Assembly: GCF_049965695.1 (NCBI RefSeq)
Contig: NZ_JBMFWB010000001.1
Coordinates: 82,687 to 146,686 of the forward strand
DNA: 64,000 nt
Direction of reading: 5' to 3'
DNA from: Athalassotoga sp049965695
GTDB taxonomy: Bacteria; Thermotogota; Thermotogae; Mesoaciditogales; Mesoaciditogaceae
Positions 15,721 to 22,586 of the stretch are shown one piece after another; the first letter of the stretch is position 1, and every line of letters starts with the position of its first letter. The notes under the pieces were generated by a model that saw only the letters and a list, made by a program, of their open reading frames with translations, was not told where the DNA came from and ran no database searches. The position numbers and the translations under genes are program-made.

Positions 15721-17075
15721 TTTATCACCTTGCTTATAAAGGGAATGAAAAAGATCACGGCTACGGAAAAGACGGTATCGATTATCGGAACGAGAGTTCC
15801 TATTCTTTTTCGATCCATCTTTTCTCCTTCAGAGTCGGAGAAGATCATTTTCCCGACTTTGAAGTTCATCGAAATGAATGCAAGTGCCAGAAAACCTACT
15901 AACAATAAAGTCCACCCTATATTCAACACGGAGAGCAAAACAAGGATTATCATGATCTCTCCGAAGAAGGTTCCGAATGGCGGCATTCCCGTTATCGCCA
16001 TCGCATCGAAAAGCAGAGTGTAAGCGGTGGACGGCATACGTTCAGCGACGCCTTTAACTTCATCTATCTTCACAGTTTTATACCTCGATAAAAGATTTCC
16101 GCTCAGGAAAAAGGTTGAAGATTTCGCAAAGGCATGTGAAATTATCAACACAAAAACACCGATAAGAGCGTATCCTCCCAAAGAAATTCCGATCAGTGCC
16201 ATTCCCATGTTTTCCATCGTGGAATAGGCGAATAACCTTTTGTAATTCGTCTGGACCGCCATAAGACTTGCGGCAATGATGACGGTCAAAAATCCGAGCA
16301 CAAGCGCAAAAGTTTTAACGTATGCAACGGGTGTGAACTGTATGACTCTGATTATCGCGTAAAGCGCCACGGGCAGTAAGACGCCGGAAAAAATCGCGCT
16401 GACCGGTGCCGGTGCCTTCCCGTGAACATCCGGAAGCCACGTGTGCATCGGGAAGATGCCGGCCTTTGTGCCGTACCCTATTATGGCCATCATGCTGCCG
16501 AGAGGAAGGAGCGCGGAAAATGCATTCATCGTCAGCAATTTGGATATATCAAGTGTGCCTGTCGCGGCGTATATCAGCACGTTTGATATGAAAGAGATGA
16601 CTAACCCGCTTGAGACTATTATTATGTATCTCCATGTCGCCTCTGTCGATGATTCGTCGTTTTCTACCGCAACCAAAAGCGCACTCGTGACGGTTGTCGC
16701 CTCTATACCGACCCAGACGAGGCCGAGGTTGTTTACCGAAACTGAAAAGAACATTGAAAATGCGAAGAGATTAAGCAAAAGATAGTAAAACCTTTTTTGA
16801 AAAAGCGGTTCATCGATGTATTTTAAAAAAGTCGTTGAAAAGATGACTGTCATCGTGTAAACAATGGAAATCGTCAAAATCATGATCTTCGAAATTCCGT
16901 CCAAAAACAGGAAAGTATCCGATACGTCTGGCAGGAAAAGAATCACGATCGAAAAGATGACGGTAGAGACAGACGCGATCACGGAGATCACTTCTTCGAA
17001 TTTTTCGATCCTTGCAAGACACAGCAAAGCGCCTATCAAACTTGCAGCCATTGGCAAAATGTAGATTATACTCAT
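15717..17075 (-). CDS. HyfF/NuoN/MrpD-like antiporter subunit
   Basis: A 452-residue protein with about 13-14 transmembrane segments. Conserved features are the TM5 glutamate in WVGIEATTVTSALLV, the HTWLPDVHGKAPAPVSA loop-lysine motif, and SHAFAKSSTFFLSGN. It is a second proton-channel subunit beside HyfB, as in hydrogenase-4. It starts 3 bases after the HyfE-like gene and ends overlapping the large-subunit start by 4 bases, so stoichiometric coupled translation is likely. The residues needed for ion translocation look intact, in contrast with the redox arm. Confidence 0.9.
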   Translation of the reverse strand: MSIIYILPMAASLIGALLCLARIEKFEEVISVIASVSTVIFSIVILFLPDVSDTFLFLDGISKIMILTISIVYTMTVIFSTTFLKYIDEPLFQKRFYYLLLNLFAFSMFFSVSVNNLGLVWVGIEATTVTSALLVAVENDESSTEATWRYIIIVSSGLVISFISNVLIYAATGTLDISKLLTMNAFSALLPLGSMMAIIGYGTKAGIFPMHTWLPDVHGKAPAPVSAIFSGVLLPVALYAIIRVIQFTPVAYVKTFALVLGFLTVIIAASLMAVQTNYKRLFAYSTMENMGMALIGISLGGYALIGVFVLIISHAFAKSSTFFLSGNLLSRYKTVKIDEVKGVAERMPSTAYTLLFDAMAITGMPPFGTFFGEIMIILVLLSVLNIGWTLLLVGFLALAFISMNFKVGKMIFSDSEGEKMDRKRIGTLVPIIDTVFSVAVIFFIPFISKVIK

Positions 17076-17078
17076 TTT

Positions 17079-17714
17079 CTATCCCCTTAATTCATCAAAA
17101 TCGTCTGATTTTTTCGAAGTGCTTTCCCTCATCCTCATTACGATTCCAGAAATCATGACAACTCCTATGAGATCGAGAACCGTTCCAGCCTCAACGCTGA
17201 AGGGAAGGTCAGGAAAGAGGTAGCCTGTGAACAAGAAGGCGGCATTCTCCATGACCATGTATCCGATCAACTGAATAAAGGCATTTTTTCTCGATATTAT
17301 GAGGAAGGCACCCTGGAAGATGAGCACGACGGGGATCGCACCCGACAGAACACCGACGAAATTCAACATCGTAACGTCGTAAAGCACGTAGGCAAAGATC
17401 GCTATCACAAGAGAAATTATTATCGAGAATGCGGTTCCCATCGCAGGCTTTGATTCTCTTTCTCTCCACGGATCTCTTGCAAGCCTTCTTAGAATGAAGG
17501 TCGGGATGAAAAACCCTCTTATCGCCGCAGTCAGGATGGCAAGAATGAACACAAGGTAGGAATGCTGAATGAAACTGAGGTAAAACAAAAAGATCGAGAT
17601 GATGTACGATCCGATCGAAAAGGTTTTGACGATCTTCGTGACATATACCTCCCATTGCATGAAGAGCACAAGCAGTATTTCCGAAAAGCCTATAAGCATG
17701 AAGAAATCTTTCAT
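17079..17714 (-). CDS. HyfE-like (NuoK-related) membrane subunit
   Basis: A 211-residue protein with six to seven hydrophobic helices, including the TVLDLIGVVMISGIVMRM ending typical of HyfE. ATG 17714 is chosen: GAGG precedes it by 7 bases, and the stop of the HyfC-like gene (TGA) forms part of that ribosome binding site. It provides the NuoK-like proton-path module between HyfC and HyfF. It resides in the cytoplasmic membrane. Confidence 0.87.
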   Translation of the reverse strand: MKDFFMLIGFSEILLVLFMQWEVYVTKIVKTFSIGSYIISIFLFYLSFIQHSYLVFILAILTAAIRGFFIPTFILRRLARDPWRERESKPAMGTAFSIIISLVIAIFAYVLYDVTMLNFVGVLSGAIPVVLIFQGAFLIISRKNAFIQLIGYMVMENAAFLFTGYLFPDLPFSVEAGTVLDLIGVVMISGIVMRMRESTSKKSDDFDELRG

Positions 17715-17718
17715 ATTA

Positions 17719-18657
17719 TCACCTCGAGACGCTGAAGGCAAGAAAACTTAAAAAGGCCAGCGAAAAGGCTATTGAAATGTAGTCAAAATTTTTCAAAAGT
17801 CTGAACTTTGAAACGCTCTCTTCGAAGAAAGCAAAAACTATCGCAAGACCCGTTAATTTTAAAAGTTGAATTCCCATGTATATCAAAATGGCTCCCCACT
17901 CCATTTTCATTGGGACCCAGAAAGGTATGGTGTAGACATTTAAAAAGACACTCATCAAAAGGAATTGTTTTGCATATCCTCCCCATTTGAAAAATGCGAG
18001 ATCGGGTCCGGAATACTCGATCTCCATCGATTGATCTATAGATCCGAGTTCGGCGGTCGAATGTGATTCGATGGGAAGTTTTCCCGTCTCAACGAGTAAA
18101 ACCATGAAGAAAGCCGCCGCTACAAACCAGTGAACAAGAGACAGATACCACGTCGTTGAAGTCTGGAGCACGTTGTTTATGACGTAAGGGTTGTTTGTTT
18201 GGGAAATCACGCCGAGCATTATGAAGACCAAAACGGTTATGGGCTCTGACAATGCGCTGATGCTTGCCGATCTTGATGTGCCGAGATGGGCATAATTGCT
18301 TCTGCTGTCCAAAGCCATGAGTTTTTTGAATGTCGCGGCTGCACCGAAAGTGAGACCGCCTCCTATGAAGTCGACAACGGGACCGAATTCCAACGGGAAG
18401 GCAGTTATTATCGGAAGTACAAGCGTCAGCAGCATGTAAAGCGCGAACGTGACGTAAGGACCTATCCTGAAGATGGGAGAAGATTTTGCGGGGACAAGAT
18501 TTTCCTTTTTAAAAAGTTTTATAAGGTCATAATAGGGTTGAAAGATACTCGGTCCTTTTTTGGATTCGATTTTTTCTTCTGTCGTAGAGATTATTCCCGC
18601 AATAAGCGGAGCAAGCGCTAAGACATATATAAGCTGGATTACACTGAGAATTAACAC
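17719..18657 (-). CDS. HyfC/HycD/NuoH-like membrane anchor subunit
   Basis: About 312 residues and roughly eight transmembrane helices, with the family landmarks APLIAGIISTTEEKIESKKGP, FQPYYDLIKLFKKE and ESHSTAELGSIDQSMEIEYSGP. The last is the glutamate-rich cytoplasmic loop that forms the quinone/proton entry funnel in NuoH. GTG 18657 is chosen because GGGAGG lies 6 bases upstream and the hydrophobic N-terminus begins there; longer readings run into the riboswitch. It is the first gene of the complex operon, and its ribosome binding site is part of the riboswitch expression platform. Confidence 0.9.
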   Translation of the reverse strand: MLILSVIQLIYVLALAPLIAGIISTTEEKIESKKGPSIFQPYYDLIKLFKKENLVPAKSSPIFRIGPYVTFALYMLLTLVLPIITAFPLEFGPVVDFIGGGLTFGAAATFKKLMALDSRSNYAHLGTSRSASISALSEPITVLVFIMLGVISQTNNPYVINNVLQTSTTWYLSLVHWFVAAAFFMVLLVETGKLPIESHSTAELGSIDQSMEIEYSGPDLAFFKWGGYAKQFLLMSVFLNVYTIPFWVPMKMEWGAILIYMGIQLLKLTGLAIVFAFFEESVSKFRLLKNFDYISIAFSLAFLSFLAFSVSR

Positions 18658-18664
18658 AATACAC

Positions 18665-18688
18665 CTCCCACCTGAAAAATGGTAGGAG
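18665..18688 (-). promoter_or_regulatory. Alternative hairpin sequestering the hyfC ribosome binding site
   Basis: CTCCTACC, the 3' pseudoknot arm of the aptamer, can pair along all eight positions (one G-U) with GGTGGGAG, which contains the Shine-Dalgarno of the first complex gene. The loop is 8 bases. Formation of the aptamer pseudoknot would free the ribosome binding site, so the predicted outcome is translation ON with ligand. Confidence 0.7.
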
Positions 18689-18726
18689 TCATTGGCTTGT
18701 AAGCGGTTTTGGCAGACTCCACTGCC
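18681..18726 (-). promoter_or_regulatory. Fluoride riboswitch aptamer (crcB motif), variant linchpin
   Basis: Read on the minus strand, GGCAG/CTGCC closes stem P1. Then come AAAACCGC, a short GCTT/AAGC stem, and ATGACTCCTACC. Loop GGAGTC pairs with GACTCC as the pseudoknot. This matches the crcB fluoride aptamer layout. At the A6-U38 linchpin of the Thermotoga petrophila aptamer this copy has G and C, a paired substitution; A40, U41, G42 and U48 equivalents are kept. It lies about 25 bases before the GTG of the hyfC-like gene. Confidence 0.82.
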
Positions 18727-18735
18727 GTTCGTCCG

Positions 18736-18741
18736 ATTATA
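18736..18741 (-). promoter_or_regulatory. -10 element for the membrane-complex operon
   Basis: A perfect TATAAT ending about 10 bases before the riboswitch aptamer, placing the transcript start just ahead of stem P1. No consensus -35 is seen at 17 bp (TTAACT lies at about 20 bp). Confidence 0.65.
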
Positions 18742-18841
18742 CAATATTCATTGTTTAAAAGAAGTTAATTGATTTTTTCTAAAATGCGATAAAATGTGGT
18801 ATATCCCTATTTTGGCATCGTTCTCTATCGCTAACGAAATG

Positions 18842-18850
18842 TGTTATAAT
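18842..18850 (+). promoter_or_regulatory. Extended -10 promoter for the MutS-like pair
   Basis: TGTTATAAT (TGn plus TATAAT) at 18842-18850. The transcript would start about 18857, at the first bases of the plus-strand riboswitch. The -35 region is weak. Confidence 0.72.
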
Positions 18851-18858
18851 ACAATTAA

Positions 18859-18904
18859 AGGGATGAGGCTCCCTGATAAATGCCTTTGAAGGCTGATGGC
18901 TTCT
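18859..18904 (+). promoter_or_regulatory. Fluoride riboswitch aptamer (crcB motif), canonical core
   Basis: AGGGA/TCCCT forms P1 around ATGAGGC. GATAAATGCC follows, then a short GCC/GGC stem and CTGATGGCTTCT. Loop GAGGC pairs with GCTTC (one G-U) as the pseudoknot. The core GATGAGGC and CTGATGGC positions coincide with the Thermotoga petrophila fluoride aptamer, including A6, U38, A40, U41 and G42. It sits between an extended -10 promoter and a terminator ahead of the MutS-like pair. Confidence 0.88.
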
Positions 18905-18929
18905 TTGAGAGAAGCCATTTTGTTTTTTT
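18896..18929 (+). terminator. Riboswitch-controlled intrinsic terminator
   Basis: ATGGCTTCT pairs with AGAAGCCAT over a 5-base loop and is followed by TTTGTTTTTTT. Its 5' arm is the 3' pseudoknot arm of the aptamer, so ligand binding would block the terminator. This is the expected ON switch for transcription of the MutS-like genes. Confidence 0.88.
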
Positions 18930-18942
18930 AAGGAGGGTCAAA

Positions 18943-20466
18943 ATGCTAAGCATACTTTTTAAAAATGAAAATGACAGGGTTAGGGTCAAGAATGCTCAAA
19001 TGCCAGAATGTTTTGGAGATCTAAATCTTGATCAAATCGTGAATTCCATTACATCCAAAAAAATATGCGATCTTAAACCGTATTTTTACGTCAAACTTGA
19101 AGATGTCGATTCGATAAAGTACAGGCAAGAAGTTATGAGCGATCTCCTCAAAAACGAAGAACTTTTTGAAAATGTGACAAAGTTTGAAGATAAAATGCGG
19201 ACGATGAAGAAATGTTTTGATCAGTCCGATAAATTATCTTACAAATACCAAAAGGAAAGATGGTTCATTGATGGAGTTGAAATCTATTGTGATGCCGTTC
19301 AAGACCTTTCAAAATCCCTTGCCGTCGATCTTAAATCGAGAGGCTTTTTGGATTTTTCTGATTTTTTGAAAGATTACGTTGATTCGGACGATTTTAAATC
19401 TCTTGTCATTCAAACCAAAAAATTAAAAGATGAACTTTCGCAGATAAGATACACCCTATTTGTAAGGGGAAGCGCGATTAAAGTAAGAAGGTATGATTCT
19501 CAGAAAAATTACAGTCAAGAAATAGAGGAAATATTTGAAAAGTTCAGACAAGGATCAGTAAAAAGTTACTCCGTTAAATTTAATGGATTGGTGGACATGA
19601 ACCATGTTGAGGCTAAAATACTCGACTTTGTGGCGATGCTTTATCCTGAAATTTTCAAAGAACTTGACGGATATTACGTAAAGAATGCGAATTTCATGAA
19701 CGAAGTCATTTCTGAATTCACAAGAGAAATTCAGTTTTACATCTCTTACCTCGAGTACATATCTCAGTTCAAAAGAAACGGACTTGAATTTTGTATCCCG
19801 CAAATCACTCAAGAAAAAGAAATATATGCCCGCAGCACTTTTGATCTTGCACTTGCCGGCAAATTGGTAAACGATCAAAAGGTGGTTGTAACTAACGATT
19901 TTTATCTTAAGGATCAAGAAAGAATTTTCGTTGTAACCGGTCCCAATCAAGGCGGTAAGACAACCTTTGCGAGAACTTTTGGGCAACTTCATTATCTTGC
20001 AAGTATCGGCTGTCCTGTGCCCGGAAATGAGGCAAAACTCTTTTTGTTCGATCAAATCTTTACGCACTTTGAAAGAGAAGAAAACATAAACAATCTTCGT
20101 GGAAAACTTGAAGACGAACTTTTCAGAATAAATTTGATTTTGAAAAAGGCAACGCCACGCAGTTTAATCGTAATAAATGAAATGTTTTCTTCCACAACTC
20201 TCGAAGACGCACTTTTTTTGAGCAAAAAAGTTATGACCGTTATATACGATCTTGATATCTTGACGGTGTGGGTTACGTTCATAGACGAAATAACCTCCAT
20301 GAACGAAAAAGTTGTAAGCATGGTAAGCACCGTGGATCAGGATAACCCATCCGTAAGAACTTACAAAGTCTTGAGAAAACCATCTGACGGTTTATCTTAT
20401 GCCATATCGGTAGCGGAAAAGTATCATCTGACTTACAAATCTTTGAAAGAGAGGATAAGATCATGA
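18943..20466 (+). CDS. MutS-like ATPase, first of a coupled pair
   Basis: 507 residues starting at ATG 18943, with AGGAGG just upstream; the in-frame ATG at 18880 lies inside the riboswitch. The N-terminal ~300 residues are a helical lever/clamp-like region with no MutS mismatch-binding domain. A MutS-type ABC ATPase follows at ~320-500: Walker A GPNQGGKT (333-340) and Walker B LIVINE, where the usual Asp is Asn412 and Glu413 is kept. The MutS His of the TH switch reads VTF. It is likely a DNA- or RNA-structure-dependent ATPase and not a classical mismatch repair protein. Its stop overlaps the next start by 4 bases. Confidence 0.87.
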   Translation: MLSILFKNENDRVRVKNAQMPECFGDLNLDQIVNSITSKKICDLKPYFYVKLEDVDSIKYRQEVMSDLLKNEELFENVTKFEDKMRTMKKCFDQSDKLSYKYQKERWFIDGVEIYCDAVQDLSKSLAVDLKSRGFLDFSDFLKDYVDSDDFKSLVIQTKKLKDELSQIRYTLFVRGSAIKVRRYDSQKNYSQEIEEIFEKFRQGSVKSYSVKFNGLVDMNHVEAKILDFVAMLYPEIFKELDGYYVKNANFMNEVISEFTREIQFYISYLEYISQFKRNGLEFCIPQITQEKEIYARSTFDLALAGKLVNDQKVVVTNDFYLKDQERIFVVTGPNQGGKTTFARTFGQLHYLASIGCPVPGNEAKLFLFDQIFTHFEREENINNLRGKLEDELFRINLILKKATPRSLIVINEMFSSTTLEDALFLSKKVMTVIYDLDILTVWVTFIDEITSMNEKVVSMVSTVDQDNPSVRTYKVLRKPSDGLSYAISVAEKYHLTYKSLKERIRS

Positions 20467-21977
20467 AAGTCTTTTTGATGTTTAGAAATCGAGATTTTGA
20501 TCTCGAAGGACAATTTCCTCCATTTGCCGATGATCTTGTTCAGGATTTAGAATTGAATACCCTATTAAATGCCATATCAAACGGTGATGAGTTTATTTTT
20601 AATGTTTCAAAAAGGGCTTTGCTTTCAAGCGTTAATTCTGCAGAAATGCTACTTTATCGCCAGAACATCATAAAAGATTGCCTGAGAAATCCATCGACGG
20701 TAAGAAATCTTTATTCCATCGCAGTGGAAGGAATTGAACAGGAGAAAAAAACATATTTTGGATTTTTCAGTAAATATCCCGATGCCATCTTACACAGCGC
20801 GATGGAACTTTTACATCTTTTTATCTCGACTTTGAGAAAATTAAGAAAAATCGTCGATGATGAATCTTCAAAATTTGAATCGGAGGGGTTTAAACGCTTT
20901 TTCAAGATGATCCAGACCGAACTTACAGATGAATATTTTGAATTGATTGAAGAACATCTGAGATATTTGGAATTCAAAAACGGGATGCTTATAGGCGTTA
21001 ACCTTGGTAATGGAAACAAGGGAGAAAATTACATGATATTAGAGCCCAACGAGAAGAAAGAGGGATTTTTGGATCGCATCTTTTCAAAAAAGGAAGAGTC
21101 TTACACCTTTGCAATAAGTGACAGAGACGAAAGAGGTGCCGAAGCCCTTGGCCAGATAAAAGATAGGGCCATAAATTCAGTTTCAAACGCTATCGCCCAG
21201 TCTGCCGATCACATTTTAAATTTTTTCAAAATGATGCGAGTCGAACTCGCATTTTACGTTGGAGCCCTCAATCTTTACGATCGAATTACCAAGATTGGGG
21301 AACCGGTTTGTTTTCCAGATGTCAAACAATCGAATGAGCGCGTACACAATTTCGAAAATCTCTACGATATTTCTCTTGCCATCGTTAAGGGAGAAAAAGT
21401 AATCGGAAATGAAATTGATGCGGATGGAAAAGCACTTATCGTGATAACCGGCGCAAATCAAGGCGGGAAATCCACATTTCTAAGAAGCATCGGTATTGCC
21501 CAGTTGATGATGCAATCTGGATTGTTCGTACCGGCACAAAGATTCAGCGCAAACATCTCTAACGGGATATTTACCCATTACAAGCGCGAAGAAGATAAGA
21601 AGATGGATAGCGGTAAATTCGATGAAGAATTGAAAAGGATGGACAAAATCGTTAATTACCTTAAGCCCGATTCAATGATATTGTTTAACGAATCATTTGC
21701 CGCAACAAATGAAAGGGAAGGATCCGAGATAGGGCGACAAATAACGTCCGCACTTATCGAAAAAAACATAAAAGTCTTCTTTGTCACACACATGTACGAA
21801 CTGGCTCACGGATTTTACAAAAACAGATCTGATGGCTTTCTCTTTCTGAGGGCCGAAAGAAGCGAGGATGGAAACAGAACATTCAAAATTTTGAATGGAG
21901 AGCCCTTGCAAACAAGTTATGGCGTTGATCTATACAAAAAGATATTTTCCGATCAACGATCTTCTATTGAAGTTTAA
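20463..21977 (+). CDS. MutS-like ATPase, second of a coupled pair
   Basis: 504 residues, paralogous to the preceding gene and translationally coupled to it (ATGA). Walker A is GANQGGKST (330-338). Walker B is MILFNE, with Asn409 for Asp and Glu410 kept. The TH switch is intact (VTHMYELA), unlike in the partner. The middle contains a charged insert (GLGNGNKGEN to FSKKEESY, ~180-215). A heterodimer with one altered site each, as in MutS-type dimers, is plausible. Its location behind a fluoride riboswitch fits the mutS-type genes reported early on for the crcB motif. Confidence 0.87.
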   Translation: MKVFLMFRNRDFDLEGQFPPFADDLVQDLELNTLLNAISNGDEFIFNVSKRALLSSVNSAEMLLYRQNIIKDCLRNPSTVRNLYSIAVEGIEQEKKTYFGFFSKYPDAILHSAMELLHLFISTLRKLRKIVDDESSKFESEGFKRFFKMIQTELTDEYFELIEEHLRYLEFKNGMLIGVNLGNGNKGENYMILEPNEKKEGFLDRIFSKKEESYTFAISDRDERGAEALGQIKDRAINSVSNAIAQSADHILNFFKMMRVELAFYVGALNLYDRITKIGEPVCFPDVKQSNERVHNFENLYDISLAIVKGEKVIGNEIDADGKALIVITGANQGGKSTFLRSIGIAQLMMQSGLFVPAQRFSANISNGIFTHYKREEDKKMDSGKFDEELKRMDKIVNYLKPDSMILFNESFAATNEREGSEIGRQITSALIEKNIKVFFVTHMYELAHGFYKNRSDGFLFLRAERSEDGNRTFKILNGEPLQTSYGVDLYKKIFSDQRSSIEV

Positions 21978-22084
21978 ACTTACCGCACTTCGTGCAACAA
22001 ATGACTTTCGCCGCAAAGAGATTGTGCCTATAACGGCAATCTAAACTTAATTCACATTTGTTTAAATTTAAACAAAAAAAGGTC

Positions 22085-22116
22085 TATAATCTATATAGAT
22101 ATATCTTAATAGATAT
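22085..22116 (+). promoter_or_regulatory. Promoter with double palindromic operator of the PadR operon
   Basis: -10 TATAAT (22085-22090) overlaps a perfect 12-bp palindrome ATCTATATAGAT (22089-22100). Directly after it comes ATATCT-TAAT-AGATAT (22101-22116), a second perfect inverted repeat with a similar half-site. The -35 is weak. The position over and just downstream of the -10 suits autorepression by the PadR protein encoded next. Confidence 0.7.
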
Positions 22117-22129
22117 TAGGAGGTTTGAT

Positions 22130-22585
22130 GTGAAAACTGCATACCCAATGATGAAGATGATGCTTTTGAATTTTTTATGTGAAAATAAAGAAGGCACAGG
22201 ATACGATTTTTTGAAATACGCGAAAGAAAAAGGCATGCCCGCATCTGCCGGCACCGTTTATCCGCAGTTGAGTGATTTGCTTGATAAAAAGTTGATAGAT
22301 CAAAAAATAGTCGGAAGAAGGAAATTATACAGTCTAACTCCCGAAGGGAACGATTTTGTGAAACAGTTAAGGGAAAATACGGATACCATCAAGTTAATGA
22401 TGCGAAAAATAGGAATAGTTGTAGGCGAAAAAAATCCTTCGATGCCGGAAGAAATAAAAACTGCCGTGAAAAATTTGCTTTACGTGCTTTACGATCTTTC
22501 AAGTAAAGATTTCAACGGTAAGGTTAGCATGAAAGAAAGTTTAAAATTGATAGTTGAGGTTGAAGATATTTTAAGGAGGTTTTGA
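22130..22585 (+). CDS. PadR-family transcriptional regulator
   Basis: 151 residues from GTG 22130 (AGGAGG seven bases upstream; the longer frame begins inside the promoter). The N-terminal winged helix carries the PadR hallmark SAGTVYPQLSDLLDKKLI, RRKLYSLTPEG for the wing, and a C-terminal helical dimerisation domain (~90-150). Neighbouring ABC-2 exporter genes and the operator upstream point to autoregulation and drug- or lipophile-responsive derepression, the common role of PadR next to ABC-2 exporters. It is 1 base from the ATPase gene. Confidence 0.9.
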   Translation: MKTAYPMMKMMLLNFLCENKEGTGYDFLKYAKEKGMPASAGTVYPQLSDLLDKKLIDQKIVGRRKLYSLTPEGNDFVKQLRENTDTIKLMMRKIGIVVGEKNPSMPEEIKTAVKNLLYVLYDLSSKDFNGKVSMKESLKLIVEVEDILRRF

Positions 22586-22586
22586 A

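Noticed and set aside
18880..18942. Longer N-terminus for the first MutS-like protein
   Set aside because: The ATG at 18880 lies inside the fluoride aptamer and the frame would run through the terminator. ATG 18943 has AGGAGG at proper distance.
22018..22042. Terminator after the MutS-like pair
   Set aside because: An imperfect hairpin (AGATT...GCC/GGC...AATCT) exists, but no T-run follows, so support is too weak to list.
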